From an uncultured Methanobrevibacter sp. (GTDB lineage Archaea; Methanobacteriota; Methanobacteria; Methanobacteriales; Methanobacteriaceae), in contig NZ_CALDKF010000035.1 of the NCBI RefSeq assembly GCF_937898925.1, positions 1 through 34,876 on the forward strand: a stretch of DNA of 34,876 bases, read 5' to 3'. The notes under the pieces were generated by a model. It was not told where the DNA came from. It saw only the letters and a list, made by a program, of their open reading frames with translations, and searched no databases. Position numbers and translations under genes: made by a program. Shown here one piece after another: positions 26,042 to 33,214 of this stretch (within the stretch, counting starts at the first letter, position 1; every line of letters starts with the position of its first letter).

Positions 26042-27259
26042 TTAAATTCTCACCATTTCGTTTTTAACAACTGATCCATCTTCGTCGTCAACTACCATTA
26101 CGTGAGTTGCACAAGATAAACATGGGTCGTAAGCTCTGATTACGTGAGGTCCCCATTCGTGATGGAATCCTTCAGTTGCAGGACCCATAGTTGGGATGTT
26201 CCAAGTAGTTGGTACTAATGCACTGTAGAAAGCGGTTTTTCCGTCTTTTACTTGTGCCATGTGAATATCAGTTCCTCTAGGAGCTTCTACTACACCGATA
26301 CCTAATTTGTTGGTTCCTCTTGGGTCGAAATCTGCGAGGGTATTAGCAGCAGTGTCTAATTCATCTAAGATAGCAATAGCTCTGGAAAGGTAAGTTTTCA
26401 TTTCACGAGCTCTAGCTAAGTGTTGAGCTACAACACCTTTTTCTTTGTAGCCTTGGAATTTATCTAATCTTGCTCTAGGACCAGTTTCTACGTTTAAACC
26501 ATCGTATAATGGTACAGTAGTACATGCTCTTTTACCGATTTCTGGGTCATCATACCATAATTCTGGTACAATTTCAGTGAATCTGTCAAGATCGAAGAAT
26601 TCTCTTTTACCGTAAATGACGTCACTTGCAAATACAGGAGCAGTGATTGCACCTAATCCTTCAGGAATGTCCTTTTCAAGGATTAAGTTGGTCATCAATT
26701 CAACGTGGTTGTCTACAACAGGAACTAATGCTTTGAGTCTGGTGTATAATTTTTTACGTGCAAGTTCAGATAAGTTTCTTGCCATACCACCGATTCTGAT
26801 ATCAGATGGGTGGATACCTTCACCAGCTACCATATCTACAACATATTGTGCGTTTTTCCTAATTGTTCCAACACTGTCTACTGCAGTCTTGAAAAGATCT
26901 TCAGGCACGAAGTCAGGAGCAACTAAGAAATGGTGAATTGCATGACTGTTTAAGTTAGAAGATGCAATTGTTAATTCTCTTAACAATGCAGCTGCTTTTG
27001 GAATTTCAATGTCTAAAGAGTCATCCATTGCTTCAACAGATGCCATTGTATGAGGTACTGGACATACCCCACAGATTCTTTGACAAAGAACTGGTGCAGT
27101 CTCAGGTGCTTTACCTGTAACCATTTTCTCTAAGCCTCTGACAGGTGTGATACTGAAGTATCTACCTTTGGTAACGATCCCTTCATCGTCAATTTCCATG
27201 ACTAATTCCGCATGACCTTCTTGACGAGATGTTGGGGATATAACTATTTTATCGCTCAA
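26042..27259 (-). CDS. frhA: Coenzyme F420-reducing hydrogenase, alpha (large) subunit FrhA
   Basis: The Ni-Fe catalytic subunit, which splits H2; with FrhG and FrhB it reduces F420 for the methenyl- and methylene-H4MPT reduction steps. The nickel ligands are the two CxxC pairs: Cys63/Cys66 in RICGVCPVPH and Cys380/Cys383 in DPCLSCATH. All four are Cys, with no selenocysteine codon. The start is taken as TTG at 27259: GAGGTG lies five bases upstream, the protein then begins MSDKIVISPTSRQEGHAE as in Methanothermobacter FrhA, and its length becomes 405 with the ligands at the family's numbers. A GTG at 27268 is in frame but overlaps the ribosome binding site. FrhD should cut after His386, removing 19 residues. 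It is the first gene of frhADGB. Confidence 0.96.
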   Translation of the reverse strand: MSDKIVISPTSRQEGHAELVMEIDDEGIVTKGRYFSITPVRGLEKMVTGKAPETAPVLCQRICGVCPVPHTMASVEAMDDSLDIEIPKAAALLRELTIASSNLNSHAIHHFLVAPDFVPEDLFKTAVDSVGTIRKNAQYVVDMVAGEGIHPSDIRIGGMARNLSELARKKLYTRLKALVPVVDNHVELMTNLILEKDIPEGLGAITAPVFASDVIYGKREFFDLDRFTEIVPELWYDDPEIGKRACTTVPLYDGLNVETGPRARLDKFQGYKEKGVVAQHLARAREMKTYLSRAIAILDELDTAANTLADFDPRGTNKLGIGVVEAPRGTDIHMAQVKDGKTAFYSALVPTTWNIPTMGPATEGFHHEWGPHVIRAYDPCLSCATHVMVVDDEDGSVVKNEMVRI

Positions 27260-27330
27260 ATGTGTCACCTCTTATTTTATTTAAAATTTTAAAAGTTAGA
27301 AACTAACATTATTAATATATAATACTAAAG

Positions 27331-27340
27331 TAATATAAAT
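27331..27340 (-). promoter_or_regulatory. Candidate TATA box of the frh operon
   Basis: On the minus strand ATTTATATTA is preceded by an A-rich element (AAAAGTTTA) like a TFB recognition element. Transcription would start near 27310, giving a leader of about 50 bases. A second TATA-like run (TTATATA, 27315-27321) is an alternative. Confidence 0.4.
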
Positions 27341-27384
27341 TAAACTTTTAAAATCAAAAAGAAACATTTAAATAGTTTTATTTA

Positions 27385-27403
27385 TTAGGTTTGCCTAAAT
27401 TTA
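27385..27403. promoter_or_regulatory. DtxR/IdeR-like box 1 upstream of frhA
   Basis: The 19 bases starting TTAGGTTTGCCTAA match the iron-box consensus of DtxR/IdeR (TTAGGTTAGSCTAACCTAA) at 15 of 19 positions by eye. The core is a dyad, TTAGG/CCTAA around TTTG. It lies about 45-50 bases upstream of the candidate frh TATA box. Methanobacteriales have a DtxR-type iron regulator (MDR1 in Methanothermobacter), so this may be a metal-responsive site. Confidence 0.45.
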
Positions 27404-27483
27404 GACGAAAAATCAAAAATTCGTTAAGAATTCTTGAAAATTCAAAAAAAACAAGTCCATAGGCACGATATAAAATCAATTAA

Positions 27484-27502
27484 TTAGGTTAAGCTAAAAA
27501 AT
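27484..27502. promoter_or_regulatory. DtxR/IdeR-like box 2 upstream of frhA
   Basis: TTAGGTTAAGCTAA is a dyad with one mismatched pair. With its flank it matches the DtxR/IdeR consensus at about 14 of 19 positions. It is 99 bases from box 1 in the same orientation, in the gap between frhA and the divergent exported-protein gene. The rest of the 524-base gap holds only AT-rich DNA and the two elements listed next. Confidence 0.4.
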
Positions 27503-27566
27503 AAAAATGATAAATCATGATAAATATATGATGATAAATTTTTCAATTTTTTATGAATTTTTATAT

Positions 27567-27588
27567 AAAAAGTATTACTTTTTGGCAA
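27567..27588. promoter_or_regulatory. Overlapping small dyads in the frhA/27784 gap
   Basis: AAAAAGT and ACTTTTT (27567-27583, three-base loop) form one hairpin. The same T-run can instead pair with the following AAAAAG across GGC. The two pairings exclude each other. The element lies about 200 bases upstream of the exported-protein gene. Its significance is uncertain because the arms are mostly A and T. Confidence 0.25.
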
Positions 27589-27695
27589 AAAGGACTAGAA
27601 AATTTCGCATGAAAAAATAGATTTTTTATTGAAAAATTGTGGAAGAATTAAAAATTTTTAGGAAAAGATATATTTAAGATAATGTACAATAATAA

Positions 27696-27709
27696 TATAC
27701 AATTGTATA
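27696..27709. promoter_or_regulatory. 14-base palindrome upstream of the first PepSY-like gene
   Basis: TATACAATTGTATA is self-complementary and lies about 75 bases upstream of the ATG at 27784, close to where the promoter should be. It shares the TTGTATA half with the palindrome at 2933-2950. Confidence 0.3.
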
Positions 27710-27783
27710 ATTTTTTTAATTAAATTTAAAAAAGCCAATTAACTCAAATTTATAAAATTCTTCTAATTGAAGGAGGTGAAAGA

Positions 27784-28314
27784 ATGGACAATTCAAACAT
27801 AATCATATCTGTAATTATTGTTTTATGTATTGCTGCAGGAGTAACTGCATATGGAATAAGCGAAGGCGATAATGCAGTATTCAATGATTTAACCGGATTC
27901 TCACCAGACAGTACAAGTTCTGGAGATAATGGAATTGGCGATTTGTTCGGTGATAATTCAGGTGATGGAACTGGCTCAGATGTTTCTAACGGAGGCAGTT
28001 CAGGTTCCAGCGGCAGTAGCGGTGGAACAAACTCTAATGGAGGTAGTAACTCTGGCTCAGGATCAGGGTCTGGTTCCGGCTCAGGATCAGGGTCTGGAGG
28101 CAATTCCGGAAACTCAGGTGGACAAGGCCAAACTAAAATAAGTCCTGACCAAGCTAAATCAGTTGCTTCAAGTTTTATCGGGGAAGCAGGAGCATATGTC
28201 AGCAACGTTAAGGATGACGGAACTCAATACATCTGCTATATCTCAGATGCAAATGGAACTGTTGTTGACGCAATTGCAATCAGTTACTCTGGTGAAAACT
28301 TAGGTAAAGTATAA
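27784..28314 (+). CDS. Membrane-anchored Gly/Ser-linker protein with PepSY-like domain (paralogue 1)
   Basis: A 176-residue protein in three parts. Residues 1-42 hold one hydrophobic helix (IIISVIIVLCIAAGVTAYG) followed by a short conserved segment (VFNDLTGFSPD). Residues about 45-118 are a Gly/Ser/Asn linker with (GS)n runs. Residues about 120-176 resemble a PepSY domain: SPDQAKSVASSFIG helix, then strands YVSNVKDDGTQYICYISD and VDAIAI. No Lys or Arg precedes the helix, and no signal-peptidase or clear lipobox site is seen, so a bitopic anchor is likely. The start follows GGAGGTGAAAG. A paralogue follows at 28582. PepSY domains can inhibit proteases, but no such role can be shown here. The gene is divergent from frhA. 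Confidence 0.75.
   Translation: MDNSNIIISVIIVLCIAAGVTAYGISEGDNAVFNDLTGFSPDSTSSGDNGIGDLFGDNSGDGTGSDVSNGGSSGSSGSSGGTNSNGGSNSGSGSGSGSGSGSGSGGNSGNSGGQGQTKISPDQAKSVASSFIGEAGAYVSNVKDDGTQYICYISDANGTVVDAIAISYSGENLGKV
28054..28097 (+). repeat. 24-base tandem duplication in the Gly/Ser linker
   Basis: GGCTCAGGATCAGGGTCTGG occurs at 28054-28073 and again at 28078-28097, a period of 24 bases or eight codons. It extends the Ser-Gly linker in frame, suggesting recent slippage or duplication. Confidence 0.85.
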
Positions 28315-28326
28315 ACTTTATTTTTG

Positions 28327-28357
28327 AGGAATAACACCTATTTATTCCTTATTTTTT
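28327..28357 (+). terminator. Hairpin terminator after paralogue 1
   Basis: AGGAATAA (28327-28334) pairs perfectly with TTATTCCT (28342-28349) across a seven-base loop. TATTTTTT and further T-runs follow. It begins 12 bases after the stop codon and separates the two paralogues into different transcripts. Confidence 0.7.
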
Positions 28358-28581
28358 AACTTTTTAATTACTATTTTTAAAAAAAAAATTTTTATAGGAT
28401 TAAATCTATTTTTAAATGGGAAAAGTCTATAAAAATGAATAAATTTATAATATATTGTTACTAAAATATACTATATTATCAATTTAAAAAATTGATGAAG
28501 TGATTTTACAAATATTACATTCATGGAAATTTTATAAAAATTATTGCAAATCTTTTAAGATATTCTAAAAGAGGTGGAAAT

Positions 28582-29109
28582 ATGGACAATTCAAGCATTA
28601 TTATTTCTGTTGTTATCGTATTGTGTATTGCTGCAGGAGTAACTGCATATGGATTAACAAATGATAGCAATAGTGTATTCAATGACCTTTCAGGTTTTAC
28701 ACCGGATGATCAAGGAAACACAGGAATAGGAAATAATTCTACTGGCTTAGATGGAAACGGTTCCGGAACTGGTGACAATAGCGGTTCAAGCAGTGGAACC
28801 AGCAGCTCCTCAAGCAGCTCAAGCTCTAGCTCAAGTTCTTCAGGCAAGCATAACGTAAGCCCTGAAAAAGCTAAAAAGATTGCTGAAGCTCAAGGATGGG
28901 AAGGTTCCTGGTGTTACAGTGTAAAATACAATTCTCATGGATATTACACTTGCCTTTTAAAAGATGCTAAAGGCCGTACTGGTTATGTGCTTGTTGGATC
29001 TGGTACTGGAACAGTTTTAGAAGGTGCTTGGAGTGACGAAGTTGTACCTGAAGAAGGTAACAGCACTGACTCAAGCGATGACTCAGATAACGAGACCAAC
29101 AGCCAATAA
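28582..29109 (+). CDS. Membrane-anchored Ser-linker protein with PepSY-like domain (paralogue 2)
   Basis: A 175-residue paralogue of the protein at 27784. The first 42 residues agree at 32 positions, including IVLCIAAGVTAYG and VFNDL. The linker (about 45-95) is a Ser tract instead of Gly-Ser repeats. The C-terminal domain (about 97-160) again starts VSPEKAKKIAEAQGW and has strand pairs around two Cys (SWCYSV and YYTCLL), absent at those places in paralogue 1 except for one. It ends in a Ser/Asp/Glu-rich acidic tail. GAGGTGG precedes the ATG. A terminator after paralogue 1 and 267 bases of gap suggest its own promoter. The substrate or partner is unknown. Confidence 0.74.
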   Translation: MDNSSIIISVVIVLCIAAGVTAYGLTNDSNSVFNDLSGFTPDDQGNTGIGNNSTGLDGNGSGTGDNSGSSSGTSSSSSSSSSSSSSSGKHNVSPEKAKKIAEAQGWEGSWCYSVKYNSHGYYTCLLKDAKGRTGYVLVGSGTGTVLEGAWSDEVVPEEGNSTDSSDDSDNETNSQ

Positions 29110-29168
29110 GTGATTAAAAAAATTAATATTCTAAAATTAAACAGTGTTGAACTATACAAGAATAAATG

Positions 29169-29238
29169 CTAAAAAAATTAAAATTTAAATTAATTTAATT
29201 TTTAGTTTTTATTTTCTTTTTTTATTTCATTTTATTAC
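29169..29238 (+). terminator. A/T hairpin and T-tract after paralogue 2
   Basis: AAAAATTAAA and TTTAATTTTT (within 29173-29203) can pair over ten bases. They are followed by long T-runs (TTTTTATTTTCTTTTTTTATTT). The stem is weak, but the T-tract alone would suffice in archaea. Confidence 0.5.
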
Positions 29239-29374
29239 ATTTGTTTTCATAAATCATTTTATTAAAAAACAGTTTTATCAATTTAAACTTATTAGAATTT
29301 TTAATTTAAAAAAAGAGTATTCTTTACGATAGTTTTATATATCATAATAAACATAATATTAAATGTTGTATATA

Positions 29375-29450
<76 letters not shown>

Positions 29451-29496
29451 CTATTACTATTTTTACTATTTTTATTATAATTACAAAAGAAGACTA

Positions 29497-29512
29497 CTTA
29501 AGATATCTTAAG
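29497..29512. promoter_or_regulatory. 16-base perfect palindrome between the two tRNA-Arg genes
   Basis: CTTAAGATATCTTAAG lies 19-34 bases upstream of the second tRNA-Arg. It could be a regulator site at that promoter or a hairpin in the spacer of a joint transcript. Confidence 0.35.
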
Positions 29513-29530
29513 CAGTTTAAGAAATGATAT

Positions 29531-29605
29531 AGGCTTGTAGCCCAGTTTGGATAAGGCGTTAGACTCCTAATCTAAAGACCGCGGGTTCAAATCCCGCCAA
29601 GCCTG
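29531..29605 (+). tRNA. tRNA-Arg (CCT)
   Basis: The cloverleaf is complete: acceptor AGGCTTG/CAAGCCT with discriminator G, anticodon loop CTCCTAA on a TTAGA/TCTAA stem (anticodon CCT, codon AGG), and T-arm GCGGG/CCCGC around TTCAAAT. It pairs functionally with the neighbouring tRNA-Arg (TCT): together they read the AGA/AGG codons preferred in this AT-rich genome. No CCA is encoded; TTTT follows. Confidence 0.93.
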
Positions 29606-29676
29606 CTTTTAAAAAGAGAAATTAACTAATTTTTAATAGGCATTAATAATTAATACTCACTATTTTCAAGAATTTT

Positions 29677-30867
29677 TTAAAAATAATCTAAAGTGACTAT
29701 TTTTTCAGACTTCTCCGGTTTCTTAAAGTCCTCATTGAAAGATATTTCACCATATTTGCCCCCGCCACCAGGAACAACATTTAATGTCTTATTCCTGAAT
29801 CCTTCTATTCCAAGGGCTACCTTATCGTCTATTTTTGAAATATCCTCTAATGGAGTGTTTATTAAAACATCGATTTCAGGACCGTATGCATCAATCAATT
29901 TCTGCCAAACCCCTTGAACTGTTTTTGTTGTAATCCCTTTGTCATAAATCATGCTGATTATTTCAGCAAGAGGCATCAGATGAACATATGGAGGCCTATG
30001 GCTTGGATGATGAGGTTCCTTATAATCAGCTATTTCACTTATTCTGAAATCAACTCCCTTCTTGATCCTGCCACCACAGGAACATTTCATTCCATTGGCT
30101 TTTGCTATCTCAGGGTCTATGATCTTATAGCATTTTGTGCATGCAGTCATATGGTACTTTCCCAAATTGGGAAGAAGCCCGTAATTTGCCTTAACAGTCT
30201 TGTTCTTCAGTGCCTTTTGAAGTGATGTATAAGAAATGTCTTCCATCTCTATCTGATTGAATTCCCTACCTAATCTATGAGGCCATGGTGAATGAGCATC
30301 AGAATTGGTTAAAAATACAAAATCGGCGAGTTCCTTTACAGTATCTGCCATATCTGTATCTGCAGATAACCCCAATTCAACGAAATCAGGTGCCTTTTCA
30401 TAACAGTCATAAATGCTGTCATAGGTCTTATACATTCCTGTCCAAGGAGTGAATGAATGAGCTGGACCGATCATGCAATCATACTCTTTTACGAGCTCAA
30501 AGAGTTCAGCACCGCTTAAAGGGCTTCTTGGCCTTCCATCGATATACTTGTTTGGAGAGACAAGTTTTTCTGAAAGCTCACGAGCAACTTCAATATTCGG
30601 CAAAATGATCACGTGGTGAATCTTGTGCTGAGCTTCAACTTCAGTTGTCAAGATGAAATCACAATCCTTATGGGAGTATATTCCATCCCCTTTATATTCT
30701 GTGCTTTCGGCTACAATATCAAGCCATTTTGGATGGAAAGCATCTCCAGTTCCAACTAGGTTCAATCCCTTTTCACGGGATTTTGGAGCTATATTGTTTA
30801 TCACCATATCCTTTGAAGTGGCTGCTGAAAAGCAACTGTGAGTATGTAAATCCGCATTAACCAACAT
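29677..30867 (-). CDS. Endonuclease Q-like PHP-domain protein (TIGR00375 type)
   Basis: A 396-residue PHP-family metal-dependent nuclease. EndoQ of Thermococcus cuts DNA on the 5' side of deaminated bases such as uracil and hypoxanthine. The PHP motifs are in order: NADLHTHSCFS at residues 4-14, GTGDAFHP near 40, TTEVEAQ near 74, GPAHSFTPW near 138 and TNSDAHSPWPHRLG near 188. A four-Cys zinc-binding segment follows (CTKC and CSCGG, residues about 243-265), then a helical region and a helix-hairpin-helix-like segment (ALGIEGFRNKTL) near the C-terminus. The start ATG has only a weak TGAT upstream. It is divergent from tag across 110 bases, placing two DNA repair genes side by side. I have no reservation about the family; the exact lesion range is from homologues. 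Confidence 0.85.
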   Translation of the reverse strand: MLVNADLHTHSCFSAATSKDMVINNIAPKSREKGLNLVGTGDAFHPKWLDIVAESTEYKGDGIYSHKDCDFILTTEVEAQHKIHHVIILPNIEVARELSEKLVSPNKYIDGRPRSPLSGAELFELVKEYDCMIGPAHSFTPWTGMYKTYDSIYDCYEKAPDFVELGLSADTDMADTVKELADFVFLTNSDAHSPWPHRLGREFNQIEMEDISYTSLQKALKNKTVKANYGLLPNLGKYHMTACTKCYKIIDPEIAKANGMKCSCGGRIKKGVDFRISEIADYKEPHHPSHRPPYVHLMPLAEIISMIYDKGITTKTVQGVWQKLIDAYGPEIDVLINTPLEDISKIDDKVALGIEGFRNKTLNVVPGGGGKYGEISFNEDFKKPEKSEKIVTLDYF

Positions 30868-30977
30868 ATAATAATCATTATAGTTTTTTAGTATAAATAA
30901 TTTTAAAAAAATAACAATAGGTAAATAGAATTAAACTATAAAAATATTAATTAAGTAAAATTGAAAAAAGTGATTCC

Positions 30978-31538
30978 ATGACAAAAAGACGTTGCCCTTG
31001 GGCTGAAGATGTAGAGGAAATCTATGTAAAGTATCATGACGAGGAATGGGGAGTCCCAACTTACGATGACCAAGAACTGTTCGAGCTGCTTGTACTTGAG
31101 TCATTTCAAGCTGGACTTGCATGGATTACAATACTAAAGAAAAGAGAGAACTTTAGAGAAGCTTTTGATAACTTTGACGTTGAAAAAGTAGCTGCTTACG
31201 ATGAAAAGAAGATAGAAGAGCTCAGAAATAATGCAGGAATAATCAGACATAAGGGAAAGATAAATGCTGCAATCAACAATGCAAAGATCTTTATTGAAAT
31301 ACAAAAGGAATACGGCTCTTTCTCCAACTACATCTGGCACTTTACAGACAATCAAATATTGATTGATACAGAAGAGAACTATCTGACAAACTCCTCCCTT
31401 TCAGATAAAATAGCTAAGGATCTGAAGAAAAGGGGAATGAAATTTGTTGGAACTACAATAATATACTCCTACTTGGAGTCAATTGGAGTAATAAATAATC
31501 ATATTCATGAATGCTTTAGATACGAGGAATTGAAATGA
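30978..31538 (+). CDS. tag: DNA-3-methyladenine glycosylase I
   Basis: It removes 3-methyladenine from alkylated DNA, leaving an abasic site. The 186-residue length matches Escherichia coli Tag. The N-terminal CPW and YHDEEWGVP, FQAGLAWITILKKRENFREAF, AGIIRHKGKI and GMKFVGTTI blocks align throughout. The zinc-snap residues are present: Cys6, His20, His175 and Cys179 (HIHEC). The start follows GTGATTCC. The stop codon overlaps the next gene's start by four bases (ATGA), so tag and the DUF2115 gene are translationally coupled. EndoQ lies divergently upstream. Confidence 0.95.
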   Translation: MTKRRCPWAEDVEEIYVKYHDEEWGVPTYDDQELFELLVLESFQAGLAWITILKKRENFREAFDNFDVEKVAAYDEKKIEELRNNAGIIRHKGKINAAINNAKIFIEIQKEYGSFSNYIWHFTDNQILIDTEENYLTNSSLSDKIAKDLKKRGMKFVGTTIIYSYLESIGVINNHIHECFRYEELK

Positions 31539-32017
31539 AAGCACGAGACTTATTGGAAGAAATAAAGGAAAACATAAAGGATTTTGACATTGCCCCATTT
31601 GAGGAAAGAGCAAGGGATGAAAACACTGATCAAACATCAAAACTACGTGCCAATTTCCATATTCAAAACTATAATGAGATTATGGAATTGAATATTGATG
31701 AGAATGATGCGAGCAATATAGAAATCGATGAAAAATTGGTAAATGACATTAAAGATGAATTGGGCAGATTCTTTGAAGGATGCTCCCCTGAAAGTGAAGA
31801 GGAATTTAAAAGATTCATAACCTATACTTGCATTTACTTAAGTCTGATTGCAAAAAGGCCATTGCATCCAATTGGAATAGATATGCACAATGGAAAAACT
31901 GTATTTGCTAAAGAAGAAAATGGTGAAACAGTATACTATTGCGACATTAAGGAAGAGCAATCAAAGATTGCTAAAGATTATTACACTTGCCAATACTGTG
32001 TTTGCAAACCAAGCTAA
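31535..32017 (+). CDS. DUF2115 (UPF0305) family protein
   Basis: A 160-residue soluble protein found mainly in methanogens, of unknown function. The family marks are in the C-terminal half: ITYTCIYLSLIAKRPLHPIG (residues about 95-114), then VYYCDIKEEQ and a Cys-rich end with CQYCVC, which may bind metal. The N-terminal half is acidic and helical. It overlaps tag by four bases, so it is made with a DNA repair enzyme; a role in repair is only suggested by this. The family call is from recall. Confidence 0.78.
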   Translation: MKARDLLEEIKENIKDFDIAPFEERARDENTDQTSKLRANFHIQNYNEIMELNIDENDASNIEIDEKLVNDIKDELGRFFEGCSPESEEEFKRFITYTCIYLSLIAKRPLHPIGIDMHNGKTVFAKEENGETVYYCDIKEEQSKIAKDYYTCQYCVCKPS

Positions 32018-32042
32018 TAAAATAAAAAAATTAGGAATGTAA

Positions 32043-33050
32043 TTACAACTGAATTACATTCTGTTGGACTTCATCATTGTCCTTTCCTTCATAAAGGATT
32101 TCAGCTAATTTTAACAATTTCTCTTGTCCTTTAACCTCATCCTTGAATAAAGGAACTTCTGCAACGACTTGATCCTTGAACTTTTGATCTATGAGTGCGA
32201 GACGTTTTTGCTGCAACATGTATCTTGAATGACAGAAGTCACAATCTGAAATGTCTGGCATGACCTGATTTACAATGATGCTGTCAGTTGTAATGTCATA
32301 CTTATTCAATGCTTCAATAGCTCTTTCTGATTCATAAATAGACATTTCCTCTGGAATGACAACCATCTTAAATGTGGTTCTTTCAGGGTCAGAGAGAACT
32401 GCTTTAGCTTCATCAATTTGCTTTTTGGTCTCTTCCAATTCCTTGCTGGATTGCATGTCATCTGCTGCATCCATAAATGGGATGATATTCTTCAATGCAT
32501 TTGCTGCAGTGCCTAATTTTGCTTTGGCTTTCATTAGTTTTCCTACCCAAGAGTCCATGATTTCAGGGAATGAAAGCAATCTTAAAGTGTGACCAGTTGG
32601 CGCAGTGTCAAATACTACAACATCATACTCATTGGAAGTCATCACAGATAAGAACACTTCAAATGCAGCTGCTTCATCAGCACCAGGAGAAGCTGAAGCC
32701 AAATCCATTTGCTCACCTAAAAAGTCAAGACCCATCAATTGGTCAGGACTTGCTACAGACTTTTGGCTTTCTAATGCTCTTTGCTTTTCTTCCATTGCCT
32801 TATCCGGATCGATTTCGACAGCAAAGAGGTTTTCATTGATTTGAACAGGATAATGTCCAATGCTTACCTCTAATGAATCAGATAATGAATGAGCAGGATC
32901 GGTTGATACGATTAATGTTTTCTTTCCTTGATTTGCTAACCACAATGCAGTAGCTGAAGAGATTGAAGTTTTTCCAACTCCACCTTTTCCACCTACAAAA
33001 ATGAATGTGGTTTCTCCTTGCTTGAATTTAAATAAATCTTTAAATGCCAT
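32043..33050 (-). CDS. get3: ArsA/Get3-type ATPase
   Basis: A 335-residue P-loop ATPase of the GET3/ArsA/TRC40 family, which in eukaryotes delivers tail-anchored membrane proteins; archaeal members bind such clients in vitro. It has the deviant Walker A FVGGKGGVGKTSIS (residues about 18-31), switch I STDPAHSLSDS and switch II FDTAPTGHTLRLLSFPE. The Get3 zinc-type CxxC occurs in DCDFCHSR near residue 270. The single ATPase domain rules out a tandem ArsA pump, and no arsB or arsR is nearby. GAGGGATT precedes the ATG. It converges with the DUF2115 gene. Clients might include single-span proteins like those encoded elsewhere in this window, which is speculation. Confidence 0.88.
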   Translation of the reverse strand: MAFKDLFKFKQGETTFIFVGGKGGVGKTSISSATALWLANQGKKTLIVSTDPAHSLSDSLEVSIGHYPVQINENLFAVEIDPDKAMEEKQRALESQKSVASPDQLMGLDFLGEQMDLASASPGADEAAAFEVFLSVMTSNEYDVVVFDTAPTGHTLRLLSFPEIMDSWVGKLMKAKAKLGTAANALKNIIPFMDAADDMQSSKELEETKKQIDEAKAVLSDPERTTFKMVVIPEEMSIYESERAIEALNKYDITTDSIIVNQVMPDISDCDFCHSRYMLQQKRLALIDQKFKDQVVAEVPLFKDEVKGQEKLLKLAEILYEGKDNDEVQQNVIQL

Positions 33051-33214
33051 ATAATCCCTCCATAGGATTTAGTTAAATTATCTAAAAAGTTTTAGTAACA
33101 ATAAGTTATTTTATTCTTCTTACATATAAAGTTTACTTTTTTAAAATTAAACATTCATTATAGAATATAAAAAATAGAATATAAAAAATAAAAAAAGAGT
33201 TCTGGAAAAGATGA

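Noticed and set aside
27508..27521. TGATAAATCATGAT, found again at 34742-34755
   Set aside because: A 14-base A/T-rich match between two places in a 35 kb AT-rich window is expected by chance.
27527..27533. ATGATGA as a possible box C of a C/D guide RNA
   Set aside because: No CTGA box D or internal C'/D' pair follows at a suitable distance.
27750..28205. Pro/Glu-rich open frame on the minus strand opposite the Gly/Ser-linker protein
   Set aside because: Its Pro-Glu-Asp repeats are the mirror of the Gly-Ser codons on the + strand. The + strand reading has a strong ribosome binding site and a paralogue; the minus frame has neither.
32043..33050. Arsenite pump ATPase ArsA
   Set aside because: It has a single ATPase domain with a Get3-type CxxC, and no arsB, arsD or arsR lies nearby.
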